Assembly (NCBI RefSeq): GCF_021533215.1
Contig: NZ_JAJNKA010000014.1
Coordinates: 62,001-126,000 of the forward strand
Origin: Portibacter lacus
GTDB taxonomy: Bacteria; Bacteroidota; Bacteroidia; Chitinophagales; Saprospiraceae
Direction: 5' to 3'
DNA: 64,000 nucleotides
The position numbers and the translations under genes are program-made. This document shows positions 9,685 to 18,191 of this stretch, piece by piece (position 1 is the first letter of the stretch; every line of letters begins with the position of its first letter). The notes below the pieces were generated by a model. The model saw only the letters and a list, made by a program, of their open reading frames with translations. It did not search any database and was not told the origin of the DNA.

Positions 9685-10479
9685 TTACCCTGCCTGCTTC
9701 TGACTTCCCTTAGCTTTTTCTATGCTCGCTTTCAATGCATCCATGATATCTACCACTTCTCCCGCTTCTTCTTCATCGCTCACATGCACGACTTCTTTTC
9801 CGTCAATTTTTTCTTGGACCAGTTCCATCACCGCATCTCTATATCGATCCGTAAAATCAACCTCCTCAAATTTCTTGGTAAACGCCGTAACCAAGTTAAT
9901 CGCGAGATCTAACTGAGCTTTTTCTATTTTTTCATTCTCAATGCCAGGAACATCATTGATCGACCTAATTTCATATGGATATCTCAATTTATACATGATA
10001 ATCGCCTCGCCTTCCGCAACTAAAAGGACGACATCTTCTCGATCTCTTAATATAATCCTACCTACTCCAGCCTTCCCTGTCTTCTTTAATGTTTCATTGA
10101 ACAGGTTAAATGTTTTCTGAGCAACTTCTCCATTAGGCGCCACATAATACACCGCTTCGAAACGCGAAGGATGCACCTCATCCACATCTACGAAAGCTTC
10201 TATATCAATAGCTCTCGTACTTTTTAACTTTAGGCTATTCAAGTCTTCCGGTTCAATAACCACGTATTGATCAGGCTCGTATTCAAATCCCTTTACAATA
10301 TCTTTCTTGGATAAAATACTTTCACAAGACTTGCAAGTTTTCTGATAACTAACTCGACCTAAATCACCCCTGTGAAGTTGATTAAACTTAATATTTTTGT
10401 TGGTTTCAACTGCATTAAAAATTTGAATAGGTATGGTTACCAATGAAAAACGAATATGCCCTTTCCAGACTGATCTCAT
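9685..10479 (-). CDS. ku: Bacterial Ku protein (NHEJ end-binding factor)
   Basis: 264-aa Ku homologue. Homodimeric Ku threads onto double-strand DNA ends and recruits LigD. Family motifs are the N-terminal RSVWKGHIRFSLVTIPI, YQKTCKSCES, VKGFEYEPDQYVVIEPEDL and the core SRFEAVYYVAP. It lacks a long Lys-rich tail; the end is the short KASIEKAKGSQKQAG. The frame extends upstream to 10581, but the ATG at 10479 matches the family N terminus and overlaps the ligD stop as ATGA. It is the last gene of moaC-mobA-ligD-ku, and its adjacency to ligD is the classical two-gene NHEJ arrangement. Confidence 0.93.
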   Translation of the reverse strand: MRSVWKGHIRFSLVTIPIQIFNAVETNKNIKFNQLHRGDLGRVSYQKTCKSCESILSKKDIVKGFEYEPDQYVVIEPEDLNSLKLKSTRAIDIEAFVDVDEVHPSRFEAVYYVAPNGEVAQKTFNLFNETLKKTGKAGVGRIILRDREDVVLLVAEGEAIIMYKLRYPYEIRSINDVPGIENEKIEKAQLDLAINLVTAFTKKFEEVDFTDRYRDAVMELVQEKIDGKEVVHVSDEEEAGEVVDIMDALKASIEKAKGSQKQAG

Positions 10480-12716
10480 AATTTGTCGTTTATTATTTTT
10501 ATAAATACAGGTTCCCTTAATGTGCCACTTTTGGTTAAAGATGCAAAATTGACTTCGCATTTTATGATTGGCTCCACCCATTTTGTCTTAGATGGTTCCG
10601 ATATTTCAGCTTCTATAAATTGTTTGGTCTCAGGTAATTTCTCTAAAAGGCTATAAATTTCTTTTAATGAGTCTTGGTTAAAACCACTACCCACTTTCCC
10701 GATATAAGTAAATTCTCCATCTTCTTGGCTTGCTAAATGCAATGCTCCAAAATAAGGATTACGATCCCCCGATCCTTCTGTATAACCAATAATATAAGCC
10801 ACGATTTCTGAGCGATATTTTACTTTCTGCCACACTGAATTTCTGTCGCCACTATGATATAAGCCATTGATGTCCTTCGCCAGCACGCCCTCGATCCCAA
10901 GATCTTTTCCTGCTGCAAATAAAGCCTTCCCATCTTCGAAGAAACCACTAATCCTGCAAACCTCATTCTTCTTAAGGATCACTTCTAACCAATCCTTTCT
11001 TTTACTTAATGGTTCGCTTTCTAGCCGTTTTCCATCGAGATAAATTAAATCAAAAGCATAGAAAACCGCGTCTTGATTTCCAGGTACACTTGAATGTAAC
11101 CGACTGATAACGCTAGGAAAATCAGAAACTCCTTTCTCATTCAATATCACAATTTCACCGTCTAAGACCCCACTCTGGGCATCTATTTCCAGGCTATCTA
11201 CGATTTCAGGAAACTTGGAAGTTAGATTCGATCCACTACGACTAATGATTTTTACTTGACCTTCATCGACAAAAATTAAGGCTCTAATGCCATCCCATTT
11301 CACTTCATATTGATATTCTTCACCAAAGCCATCCATAGACAGGGCAGCACTTGCTAGCATAGGTTTGTAATCCGGAATTGCTAGCGATTCACTTAATAAT
11401 TTCACTAACCATTGTTGCGCACCTGTATTGATCAATTTATATTCACCCTTGAAAAATTGACCTTCTAACTTGATCTGAATCTTCTTTTCTTCTAGTTCAA
11501 TAATACTATACTTCCCTCTATCCATGATCCACATCTCCCCTCCTCCATATTCATTCTTCGGAATCTTCCCTTCGAAATCCAAATACTTAATGGGATGATC
11601 CTCTGTTCTGATAGCCATTCTTGTTTCCAGCTTCGTTACGGGTAATGCTTTCGGTATCGCCCATGACCAAAGCACACCATCATATTCTAAACGCAAATCG
11701 TAATGCAAGTTACTTGCATCATGTAATTGCAACACAAATTGATCATTTCTTCCGTAAATAACTTCAGGAAGCGGTTCGTCAGTTTTTACAAAATCTCGCT
11801 TCTTTTCGTAAGAAGAAAGTGTAGTTGTAGTGGCTACTGTTGTGTTTCTTTGATCAGATAATTCTACAGCCTGCTCATGAAATCCTTCCCAGGCATCGTG
11901 ATTTATGTTTAAATCCTTTAATTTGAAATGTTGTGAATCCTTTATTTCATCAAGTAAACTCCATTCGAAGGGCATCGAAATGGGCGCATTTGGTTTTGCC
12001 CTAAGGCTATAAGGCGCGACACAAGAATTCGAACGATGATTCCTATAAATATCAAGTAACACCTTCCCGAGTCGCTTCTCTTTGCTCATCTTCAGGGTAC
12101 AAGTCTTAGGATTTTCCGAGACAAATTTCTGTGCTAAAGTCTTAATAGATTCATAAAATAATCCATGCTCATAAAGAGGTTTTATAGGAACATAAAGATG
12201 TAGTCCTTTACTTCCACTTGTTTTTATAAACACTTGGTATCCATTACTTTCTAAAAAGATCTTCAATTTTAAAGCAATAGATTTCAAATCAACAAAACTA
12301 AAACTAGGAGATGGGTCAAGGTCGAAAATAAAATGGTCTGGAAATTCGTATTCGGGACCGCGAATTTGCATGGGATGAATTTCAAGTGCTGCCAGATTCC
12401 CTAACCATACCAAGTCCGCAATTCGATGCGCAACCACATATTGATTATCGTCTTCTTCCAATTTAATATCTTGAATCCACTTCGGCGCCCAATCAGGTTT
12501 GTCCTTGGAATAAAATTTCTTGCCCTCTATTCCATCCGGAAATCGAATTAAGGTTAGCGGCCGATTACCAATATATTTCAGCATAATAGGTGCTACTTGC
12601 TGGTAATATTGAATAATTTCTGCCTTGATATAACCTGCCTCAGGAAATATTAATTTTTCAAGATTGGTGAGCTTGATTTTTCGTCCGTCTATTTCGGTAA
12701 AAATGGGCTCACTCAT
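10476..12716 (-). CDS. ligD: ATP-dependent DNA ligase D (LigD), Pol-PE-Lig order
   Basis: 746-aa three-domain NHEJ enzyme that trims, extends and seals broken DNA ends. The N-terminal polymerase/primase domain (about 1-285) contains GNRPLTLIRFPDGIEGK, the metal-binding FDLDPS and TSGSKGLHLYVP. The middle 3'-phosphoesterase domain (about 315-430) contains FVLQLHDASNLHYDLRLE and PIKYLDFEGKIPKNEYGGG. The C-terminal ligase (about 450-746) has the nucleotidyl-Lys motif EVKWDGIRAL, DGEIVIL and EGVLAKD. The Pol-PE-Lig order is that of mycobacterial LigD, not the PE-Lig-Pol order of Pseudomonas. Its ATG is one base after the mobA stop, and its own stop overlaps the ku start, so expression is tightly coupled to both. 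Confidence 0.95.
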   Translation of the reverse strand: MSEPIFTEIDGRKIKLTNLEKLIFPEAGYIKAEIIQYYQQVAPIMLKYIGNRPLTLIRFPDGIEGKKFYSKDKPDWAPKWIQDIKLEEDDNQYVVAHRIADLVWLGNLAALEIHPMQIRGPEYEFPDHFIFDLDPSPSFSFVDLKSIALKLKIFLESNGYQVFIKTSGSKGLHLYVPIKPLYEHGLFYESIKTLAQKFVSENPKTCTLKMSKEKRLGKVLLDIYRNHRSNSCVAPYSLRAKPNAPISMPFEWSLLDEIKDSQHFKLKDLNINHDAWEGFHEQAVELSDQRNTTVATTTTLSSYEKKRDFVKTDEPLPEVIYGRNDQFVLQLHDASNLHYDLRLEYDGVLWSWAIPKALPVTKLETRMAIRTEDHPIKYLDFEGKIPKNEYGGGEMWIMDRGKYSIIELEEKKIQIKLEGQFFKGEYKLINTGAQQWLVKLLSESLAIPDYKPMLASAALSMDGFGEEYQYEVKWDGIRALIFVDEGQVKIISRSGSNLTSKFPEIVDSLEIDAQSGVLDGEIVILNEKGVSDFPSVISRLHSSVPGNQDAVFYAFDLIYLDGKRLESEPLSKRKDWLEVILKKNEVCRISGFFEDGKALFAAGKDLGIEGVLAKDINGLYHSGDRNSVWQKVKYRSEIVAYIIGYTEGSGDRNPYFGALHLASQEDGEFTYIGKVGSGFNQDSLKEIYSLLEKLPETKQFIEAEISEPSKTKWVEPIIKCEVNFASLTKSGTLREPVFIKIINDKL

Positions 12717-12717
12717 T

Positions 12718-13830
12718 TCAGTTTCCTTCTATCTTTAAAGATACCTTTTCAAGTTCTTCTGGAGTATTCACATTGGTCATAAAATCTTGGTTTTCTATCT
12801 CAATGAGCTCTACCTCAGAATTGATTAACACTTTTCGAGGACAGGAATATCCTTGTGTTAAGAACCCCAGCATTCTTTGATACATTTTCGGTTCCCAAAT
12901 GCTAATTAGTGGTTCTGGAAACTGAGTGTGATTATTCAGAAATGCCGTCGCATATAGATGAGGGTTTCTTTTCGATGTCAATGTTTTAATGTGTGATTGT
13001 TCGAGCAGCGGTAAATCACAAGGAAGGACTATCCAGGCTGCATTCGGATCGGTCATAAAAGCTGACGCAATAGCACCAAAGGGTCCCAAATCTAAGAACT
13101 TATCATGAATCTGATTTTTGTCAGCATATTGCTCCGATTGTTCCGGTCGGCAACTCATATAGGTTTCGAACCCCATTCCTGAAAGCATACCATATAAGTA
13201 GCTTGCTTGGCCCACTCCATGATAGTTTATCTTTCCTTTATCTCTGCCCATTCTTACGCTCTTCCCACCTGCTAAGACTAATGCCTTAAGTCGTGGAACT
13301 TCAAAGTCATTTTTTATAAACTCCCAAATTTGCTGATGATCATGGATTGAAAAAACAGGTATAGCATCGATATCGTTGAGGTGATCTTTTAAAAAATCGT
13401 AAGGCTTAGCAACTCTTTCGGTTGTGAGAATAGCTCGAACATTGGTTAATCTGTCAAGCTTTTTGCTTAAGGATTCTTCCTTCTTCGAATCTAAGATGAC
13501 AATTTGTTTCTGAGCCGTGAAATGATTTCCATTGACAAAGCAAAAATCGTAGTGACTAAAGTTGATATAGTTCCCTGGTTTGTTCCATGATTTCGGTTGA
13601 GAAAAGGACTGAGCCTGACCCATTTTGGTTGTGATCGCAAGTTTTTCTGGCGTTGCTTCTTTATGGTGCGTTTCGTCAATGTAAAGAATCTGGTTTTCAG
13701 CAAGTTCAGCAATTCGCTCTACCAGTGATTTAATCTCTCCGCAAGGCGCTCCGATGAATGCCCATTCATTTCTCCCAAAGGATCCGAAACTTGGTTTGAC
13801 TAGGTTCGCGTGTTTACTTTTCTTCTGCAT
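12718..13830 (-). CDS. mobA: Molybdenum cofactor guanylyltransferase (MobA-like) with degenerate MobB-like N-terminal domain
   Basis: 370 aa. The C-terminal half (about 190-370) is a MobA-type NTP transferase: the signature LVLAGGKSVRMGRDKGKI is followed by LPCDLPLL and a PLISIWEP region. MobA attaches GMP from GTP to molybdopterin. The N-terminal half (about 1-185) is not part of canonical MobA. Its layout looks like a decayed MobB/P-loop domain: a beta-strand plus GAPCGEIKSL where a Walker A GxxxxGK[ST] would be, then YIDETHH and FVNGNHF. It shares 17 bp with the moaC end and is separated from ligD by one base. The MobA call is firm; the origin of the N-terminal domain is inference. Confidence 0.85.
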   Translation of the reverse strand: MQKKSKHANLVKPSFGSFGRNEWAFIGAPCGEIKSLVERIAELAENQILYIDETHHKEATPEKLAITTKMGQAQSFSQPKSWNKPGNYINFSHYDFCFVNGNHFTAQKQIVILDSKKEESLSKKLDRLTNVRAILTTERVAKPYDFLKDHLNDIDAIPVFSIHDHQQIWEFIKNDFEVPRLKALVLAGGKSVRMGRDKGKINYHGVGQASYLYGMLSGMGFETYMSCRPEQSEQYADKNQIHDKFLDLGPFGAIASAFMTDPNAAWIVLPCDLPLLEQSHIKTLTSKRNPHLYATAFLNNHTQFPEPLISIWEPKMYQRMLGFLTQGYSCPRKVLINSEVELIEIENQDFMTNVNTPEELEKVSLKIEGN

Positions 13831-14302
13831 TGTAATCCTTTTTTCCTCCAGATTTATGTATGAGTTTCACTTCTTTGATTTTGATTTCATGTGACATGGC
13901 CTTACACATATCGTAGATCGTAAGTGCCGCCACTGTAGCGCCTGTTAATGCTTCCATTTCAACACCTGTTTTCCCTGATGTTTTTACCAAGCAATCAACT
14001 TGCGCTTCCGTATCACTAATTATTTTAATATCCACATCTGCCTTATTTAATGCTAGTGGGTGACACAGTGGAATCAAGTCAGAAGTTCGCTTCGTTGCCA
14101 TAATTCCAGCTAGTGAAGCCACCTGAAAAACGGGACCTTTTTTGGTCTGAAAACCGTTATCTGTAATTTCCCTTACGATTTCATTTCCTAGTTCCACGAT
14201 AGCTCGCGCGATCGCAATCCGATCAGTTACTTTCTTATCTCCTACATCCACCATGCTTGGTTCTCCATCCTTGGAAATATGACTAAATCCGTGTTCGCTC
14301 AT
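13814..14302 (-). CDS. moaC: Cyclic pyranopterin monophosphate synthase MoaC
   Basis: 162-aa enzyme for the second half of the first step of molybdenum-cofactor synthesis, converting the MoaA product 3',8-cyclo-GTP to cPMP. Recognisable motifs are MVDVGDKKVTDR near the N terminus, the catalytic TSDLIPLCHPLAL, VKTSGKTGVEMEALTGATVA and YDMCKAM. The length is typical (about 155-165 aa). It is the first gene of a four-gene reverse-strand operon and overlaps mobA by 17 bp. moaA, moaB, moaD/E and moeA are not in this window. The upstream region is the 188-bp repeat array, so its promoter should lie in about 14303-14390, which contains no clear TAnnTTTG box. Confidence 0.95.
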   Translation of the reverse strand: MSEHGFSHISKDGEPSMVDVGDKKVTDRIAIARAIVELGNEIVREITDNGFQTKKGPVFQVASLAGIMATKRTSDLIPLCHPLALNKADVDIKIISDTEAQVDCLVKTSGKTGVEMEALTGATVAALTIYDMCKAMSHEIKIKEVKLIHKSGGKKDYNAEEK

Positions 14303-14393
14303 TATTACTCCTTTTAATTTTTAAAATTGATAAAAATATACGGATTCTTATCAATGAACCTAATATTTGTGAATTTTTGGGTCCTTTTTCACT

Positions 14394-15501
14394 AAAACTT
14401 CATAGTATCACCTCTAGTGAGCCTATGAATGTTTTTTTGATCTGCGTAATCATCGAAATCTGCGGGAAACTTTTTCCACTGTCACCTTTCAAATTTAAAA
14501 TCAGCACTGCAATCCTGGCCTACGCCAAAGCCAGTGTTCGGCTTACAGATTTAATTCTTTAACTATCCATGATCATTGATAAAAACTTCATAGTATCACC
14601 TCAAGTGAGCCTATGAATGTTTTTTTGATCTGCGTAATCACCGAAATCTGCGGGAAACTTTTTCCACTCTCACCTTTCAACTTTAAAATCAGTTCTACAA
14701 TCCTAGCCTACGCCAAAGCCAGCGCTCGGTTTACAGATCTAATTCTTTAAACTAACTATCCATGATTATTGATAAAAACTTCATAGTATCACCTCATGTG
14801 AACCTATGAATGTTTTTTTAATCTGCGTAATCACCGAAATCTGCGGAAACTTTTTCACTCTCAACTTTCAGATTTAAAATCAGTTCTGCAATCCTAGCCT
14901 ACGCCAAAGCCAGCGCTCGGCTAACAGATCTAATTCTTTAACTATCCATGATCATTGATAAAAACCTCATAGTATCACCTCAAGTGAGCCTATGAATGTT
15001 TTTTTTGATCTGCGTAATCACCGAAATCTGCGGGAAACTTTTCCCCTATCTCCTTTCAACTTTAAAATCAGCTCTGCAATCATGGCCTACGCCATAGCCA
15101 GTACTCGGCTTACAGATCTAATTCTTTAATTATCCATGATCATTGATAAAAACTTCATAGTATCACCTCAAGTGAGCCTATGAATGTTTTTTTGATCTGC
15201 GTAATCACCGAAATCTGCGGAAAACTTTTCCACTCTCTCCTTTAAAATCAGCTCTGCAATCCCAGCCTACGCCAAAGCCAGTGCTCGGCTTACAGATCTA
15301 ATTCTTTAAACTAACTATCCCTGATCATTGATAAAAACTTCATAGTATCACCTCAAGTGAGCTTATGAATGTTTTTTTAATCTGCGTAATCACCGAAATC
15401 TGCGGAAAACTTTTCCCTACTTCCTTTCAAATTTAAATTCAGCTCTGAAATCCCAGCCTACACCAAAGCCAGTGCTCGGCTTACAGATCTAATTCTTTAA
15501 A
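14394..15501. repeat. Six tandem ~188-bp intergenic units, each with a bidirectional terminator-like hairpin
   Basis: Most of the 14303-15550 gap is a direct tandem array. The shared word CATAGTATCA starts at 14401, 14589, 14782, 14968, 15156 and 15341, giving spacings of 188, 193, 186, 188 and 185 bp. Each unit begins with a hairpin (14399-14429, 14587-14617, 14780-14810, 14966-14996, 15154-15184, 15339-15369): outer arms TTCATAG/CTATGAA, a 2x2 internal loop, inner arms TCAC/GTGA, and a 5-nt loop. It is followed by TG and a run of 7-8 T on the + strand, and by G plus five T on the - strand. Then come two ATCTGCG words, a short AAGCC/GGCTT hairpin, AGATCT, and the palindromic ATGATCAT spacer. 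Reading frames through it are short and not conserved, so it is non-coding. The 14303-14390 part shows no gene. Confidence 0.9.
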
Positions 15502-15550
15502 CTCTCCACTTTAAACTCTCTTCTATTCTCTATCCACTTTCATCTATCCA

Positions 15551-16732
15551 CTACCTAACGCTTTCCTCATAGATCGCATCCAATAATCCATTTTCTTCTT
15601 TTGTATCATTTCCTAATTGCCAAAACATAATTCCTCCCAATTTTTCTTCAATGGCATACCTTGTCTTTAATGTAACGGATTCTGGATCGTCATAAGTTAT
15701 AAATATACTATCCTTAACACTATATAAGTAAGGAGCCATGGCAATTGAATCCCAATGCCTAGTAAAATTCTTATCTTTTTCAAACTCAGATCTGATCTGA
15801 CTATAAGCACTCCAACCTATATATTCCCCTCTATTTTTTTGATATAATCCATTCATCGCAGGATCTACACCCTTCCATGCTCTACCATAAAATGCAGCTC
15901 CGATTACCAATTGCTCAGGTTTCACACCCTGTGCCAAGCAAAACTCAATAATCTTTTTAACAGATCGAGGTTCCCATGTCCTACCTCTTTTTGCCATTTC
16001 CTCCTTTCTTGACTGCATATGTTCATAAAGTGGATAACCTTCCATGCTTACCTCTGTAATATATCCAAGTGGAGTGTGATGACCTGTGTAAGGAGAAGTT
16101 GAAACAATCTGATCATAAGTCATGACATTCATGTAGTCAACATACTTCATTACCTCTTCAGTTTCTATGTAATTATAATAATCCTTCCACCCAGCAGAAG
16201 CAAATGTTAGCACTTGAGGTCGATCTAATTCGTCTAAAGCTTCCCGAAGTTGCTTCATTAATGAAGTGAAATTCTGCTTATCTTCCGGGCTTGCTCCGAT
16301 GCCTGCGGATGAACTCGTAGGATACTCCCAATCCATATCCATCCCGTCCAATTTGTATTCCTCAATAAATGCTATTGCACTTTCAACAAATTTATTTCTG
16401 CCTTCCGGAGTCCATGCCATTTCAGAGAATCCACCAGCACCCCAGCCTCCACATGCAATCATAACCTTTAGATCTTTGTTTCGCTTCTTCTGATCCACAA
16501 GTTGCTTTAACTTTTCACCGGCTTTCCTTGGATTGCTTAATTGCATTTTACCATCGATCACTTTACTAAAACTATAAATGATGTGCGTCAACTTTTCAAC
16601 TGGAATTTGTTCTGGTTTATAATCTCGTTCAGGCACATAATAAGCCATAATTACAGGATCTTCACTTAGCTGAACACTAGAATTCGCCAATGAAAAAAGA
16701 ATTGAAAAGAGTAAAAGAATTAATTTCATCAT
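15551..16732 (-). CDS. Exported GH18 family chitinase-like glycosidase
   Basis: 393 aa with an N-terminal signal peptide (MMKLILLLFSILFSLANS) followed directly by a single GH18 TIM barrel. The catalytic motif DGMDMDWEYP is intact: D129, D132, D134 and the acid Glu136. SxGG is represented by ACGGWGAGG around residue 95, and the C-terminal barrel strand has GIMFWQLGND. GH18 enzymes hydrolyse beta-1,4-GlcNAc links by substrate-assisted catalysis, here probably chitin or chito-oligomers. No carbohydrate-binding module or T9SS domain is attached, so the enzyme is probably periplasmic. It is transcribed divergently from an exported S1/P1 nuclease gene, which suggests nutrient scavenging. An endo-GlcNAcase activity is an alternative. 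Confidence 0.88.
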   Translation of the reverse strand: MMKLILLLFSILFSLANSSVQLSEDPVIMAYYVPERDYKPEQIPVEKLTHIIYSFSKVIDGKMQLSNPRKAGEKLKQLVDQKKRNKDLKVMIACGGWGAGGFSEMAWTPEGRNKFVESAIAFIEEYKLDGMDMDWEYPTSSSAGIGASPEDKQNFTSLMKQLREALDELDRPQVLTFASAGWKDYYNYIETEEVMKYVDYMNVMTYDQIVSTSPYTGHHTPLGYITEVSMEGYPLYEHMQSRKEEMAKRGRTWEPRSVKKIIEFCLAQGVKPEQLVIGAAFYGRAWKGVDPAMNGLYQKNRGEYIGWSAYSQIRSEFEKDKNFTRHWDSIAMAPYLYSVKDSIFITYDDPESVTLKTRYAIEEKLGGIMFWQLGNDTKEENGLLDAIYEESVR

Positions 16733-16846
16733 TAATTTATTTGGTGCGTTTAACTAACCGTGAAGTATTTTAAAAATAACGTTACATTCTATGCGAATAC
16801 TACATTATTGATTCGCTATTATTAAATTTACAAAAAACTTAGTCGA

Positions 16847-17761
16847 ATGAAAAAGATACTTGTCTTGACCTTGCTTATTAGTTTTTCTACTCAGCTAAAA
16901 GCGTGGTGGGATCCTGGACACTTAGTCGTTGCAATGATTGCCTATATGCAGCTTGATGATACAGCAAAAAAGGAAGTGAACCGCTTAACTAAAATTGCTC
17001 AGCGTGATTATCCATATACTAACCATTTTATTACATTAGGCGCTTGGCCTGATGACTTAAAAGCGGAAGGTGTTCGTTCTTTCGATACCTGGCACTATAC
17101 TAACATTCCATACAATCCCGACCGTGTGGCTTTACCTGATCATCAAGAAGTTGATGTCATCTGGGCTATAAACCAAATGAATCAAGTTTTGCGAACTGAG
17201 AAATCAAGGGATATTGACAAAGCTAGACACTTGGGTTTCTTAGTTCACTTTGTAGGCGATATTCACCAACCACTTCACTGCACCAGCCACTTCTCTGACG
17301 AAAATCCGTCCGGAGATGCTGGAGGAAACGAGTTTAATCTTCAAGGTAAATATCGTAATCTCCACTCGATGTGGGATGATGGCTGTGGATTCCTGAGTCA
17401 TATGAACGATATCAGCCCTTACGGCAAACCGAAAGAAGCATTGAAAGATGAAGGGATAAATCGATATCAAGAATTAGCCAAACAACTTCTGAGTGACTTT
17501 GATCAAGATATTTCTGTTTGCTTAGATGAAACAGATCCTGATTTCTGGGCATTGGAAAGCCATAAATTGGCTGTTAAATATGGTTACAAAGGTAAAATGG
17601 GAGTCGATGACCGAGGTCGTAATCAATATATTAAACCAGGAAATACACCATCCGATTTATACATTGAAAATGGAAAAAAGATTGTTCAACAGCAACTTGT
17701 AGTAGCAGGACTTAGACTCGGCAAAATGCTGAATGACATTTATGGAGAAACTGGGAAATAA
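16847..17761 (+). CDS. Exported S1/P1-type nuclease
   Basis: 304 aa. A signal peptide ends at Ala19, so the mature protein would start with Trp20. Trp1 of this family is itself a zinc ligand, and W20-x4-H25 (WWDPGH) reproduces the W1...H6 pattern of P1 nuclease. Other zinc-ligand motifs are GAWPDD, FDTWHYTN, VHFVGDIHQPLHC and NLHSMWDDG. The family is a tri-zinc enzyme that degrades single-stranded DNA/RNA and 3'-nucleotides outside the cytoplasm. There is no T9SS domain. It is divergent from the chitinase gene and followed at 43 bp by a cupin gene on the same strand. Confidence 0.9.
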   Translation: MKKILVLTLLISFSTQLKAWWDPGHLVVAMIAYMQLDDTAKKEVNRLTKIAQRDYPYTNHFITLGAWPDDLKAEGVRSFDTWHYTNIPYNPDRVALPDHQEVDVIWAINQMNQVLRTEKSRDIDKARHLGFLVHFVGDIHQPLHCTSHFSDENPSGDAGGNEFNLQGKYRNLHSMWDDGCGFLSHMNDISPYGKPKEALKDEGINRYQELAKQLLSDFDQDISVCLDETDPDFWALESHKLAVKYGYKGKMGVDDRGRNQYIKPGNTPSDLYIENGKKIVQQQLVVAGLRLGKMLNDIYGETGK

Positions 17762-17803
17762 AGATTTAAAACAACTACAATTGCTAAATTTAAATAAACA
17801 TCC

Positions 17804-18169
17804 ATGTCAGATCAAAAATTTACTATTCAGAGAAATCCCTTTGTTGTTCCTACTAATGATGGGAAATCAATAAAAGAACATCATGGTCTTGCTTCTACCC
17901 ATAATGAAGCAATAAGTATTGCACACATGGTTGCACCACCAAAATGGAGTGAACCCTACCAGACACCAGAATTTGATGAATTCACTTTTATCATCAATGG
18001 AAAGAAGCAGTTCATTATTGATGACGAAATCATTGTTTTGGAAAAGGGAGAATCAATACATATCCAGAAAGGAGCAAGAGTTCAGTATTCTAATCCATTT
18101 GATACGGCTTGTGAATATTTAGCAATTTGCCTACCAGCTTTTTCCATGGAAATGGTGAATAGAGAGTAA
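17804..18169 (+). CDS. Small cupin-domain protein
   Basis: 121-aa single-domain protein with a cupin-type double-stranded beta-helix pattern: FDEFTFIINGKKQFIIDDEIIVLEKGESIHIQKGARVQY. The first cupin motif lacks the usual H-x-H pair (PYQTPEFDEF instead), so metal binding may be altered or lost. There is no signal peptide. It sits in a compact run with the S1/P1 nuclease gene before it and a DUF4442 gene 22 bp after it. Function is unknown; a sugar or small-ligand binding role is only a guess from the fold. Confidence 0.7.
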   Translation: MSDQKFTIQRNPFVVPTNDGKSIKEHHGLASTHNEAISIAHMVAPPKWSEPYQTPEFDEFTFIINGKKQFIIDDEIIVLEKGESIHIQKGARVQYSNPFDTACEYLAICLPAFSMEMVNRE

Positions 18170-18191
18170 TTATTAAAACTTAGTTTAGCTT

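Noticed and set aside
14377-14562. A 61-codon open frame within the first 188-bp unit
   Set aside because: It starts before the unit, runs through the hairpin and is not kept in the other five copies; the array is non-coding.
14394-15501. CRISPR-like array
   Set aside because: The whole ~188-bp unit is repeated, including what would be spacers; no short repeat/unique spacer pattern and no cas genes.
16793-16816. Dyad GCGAAT/ATTCGC in the chitinase-S1/P1 nuclease divergent region
   Set aside because: Only six base pairs with a 12-bp spacer; too weak to call an operator without comparative data.
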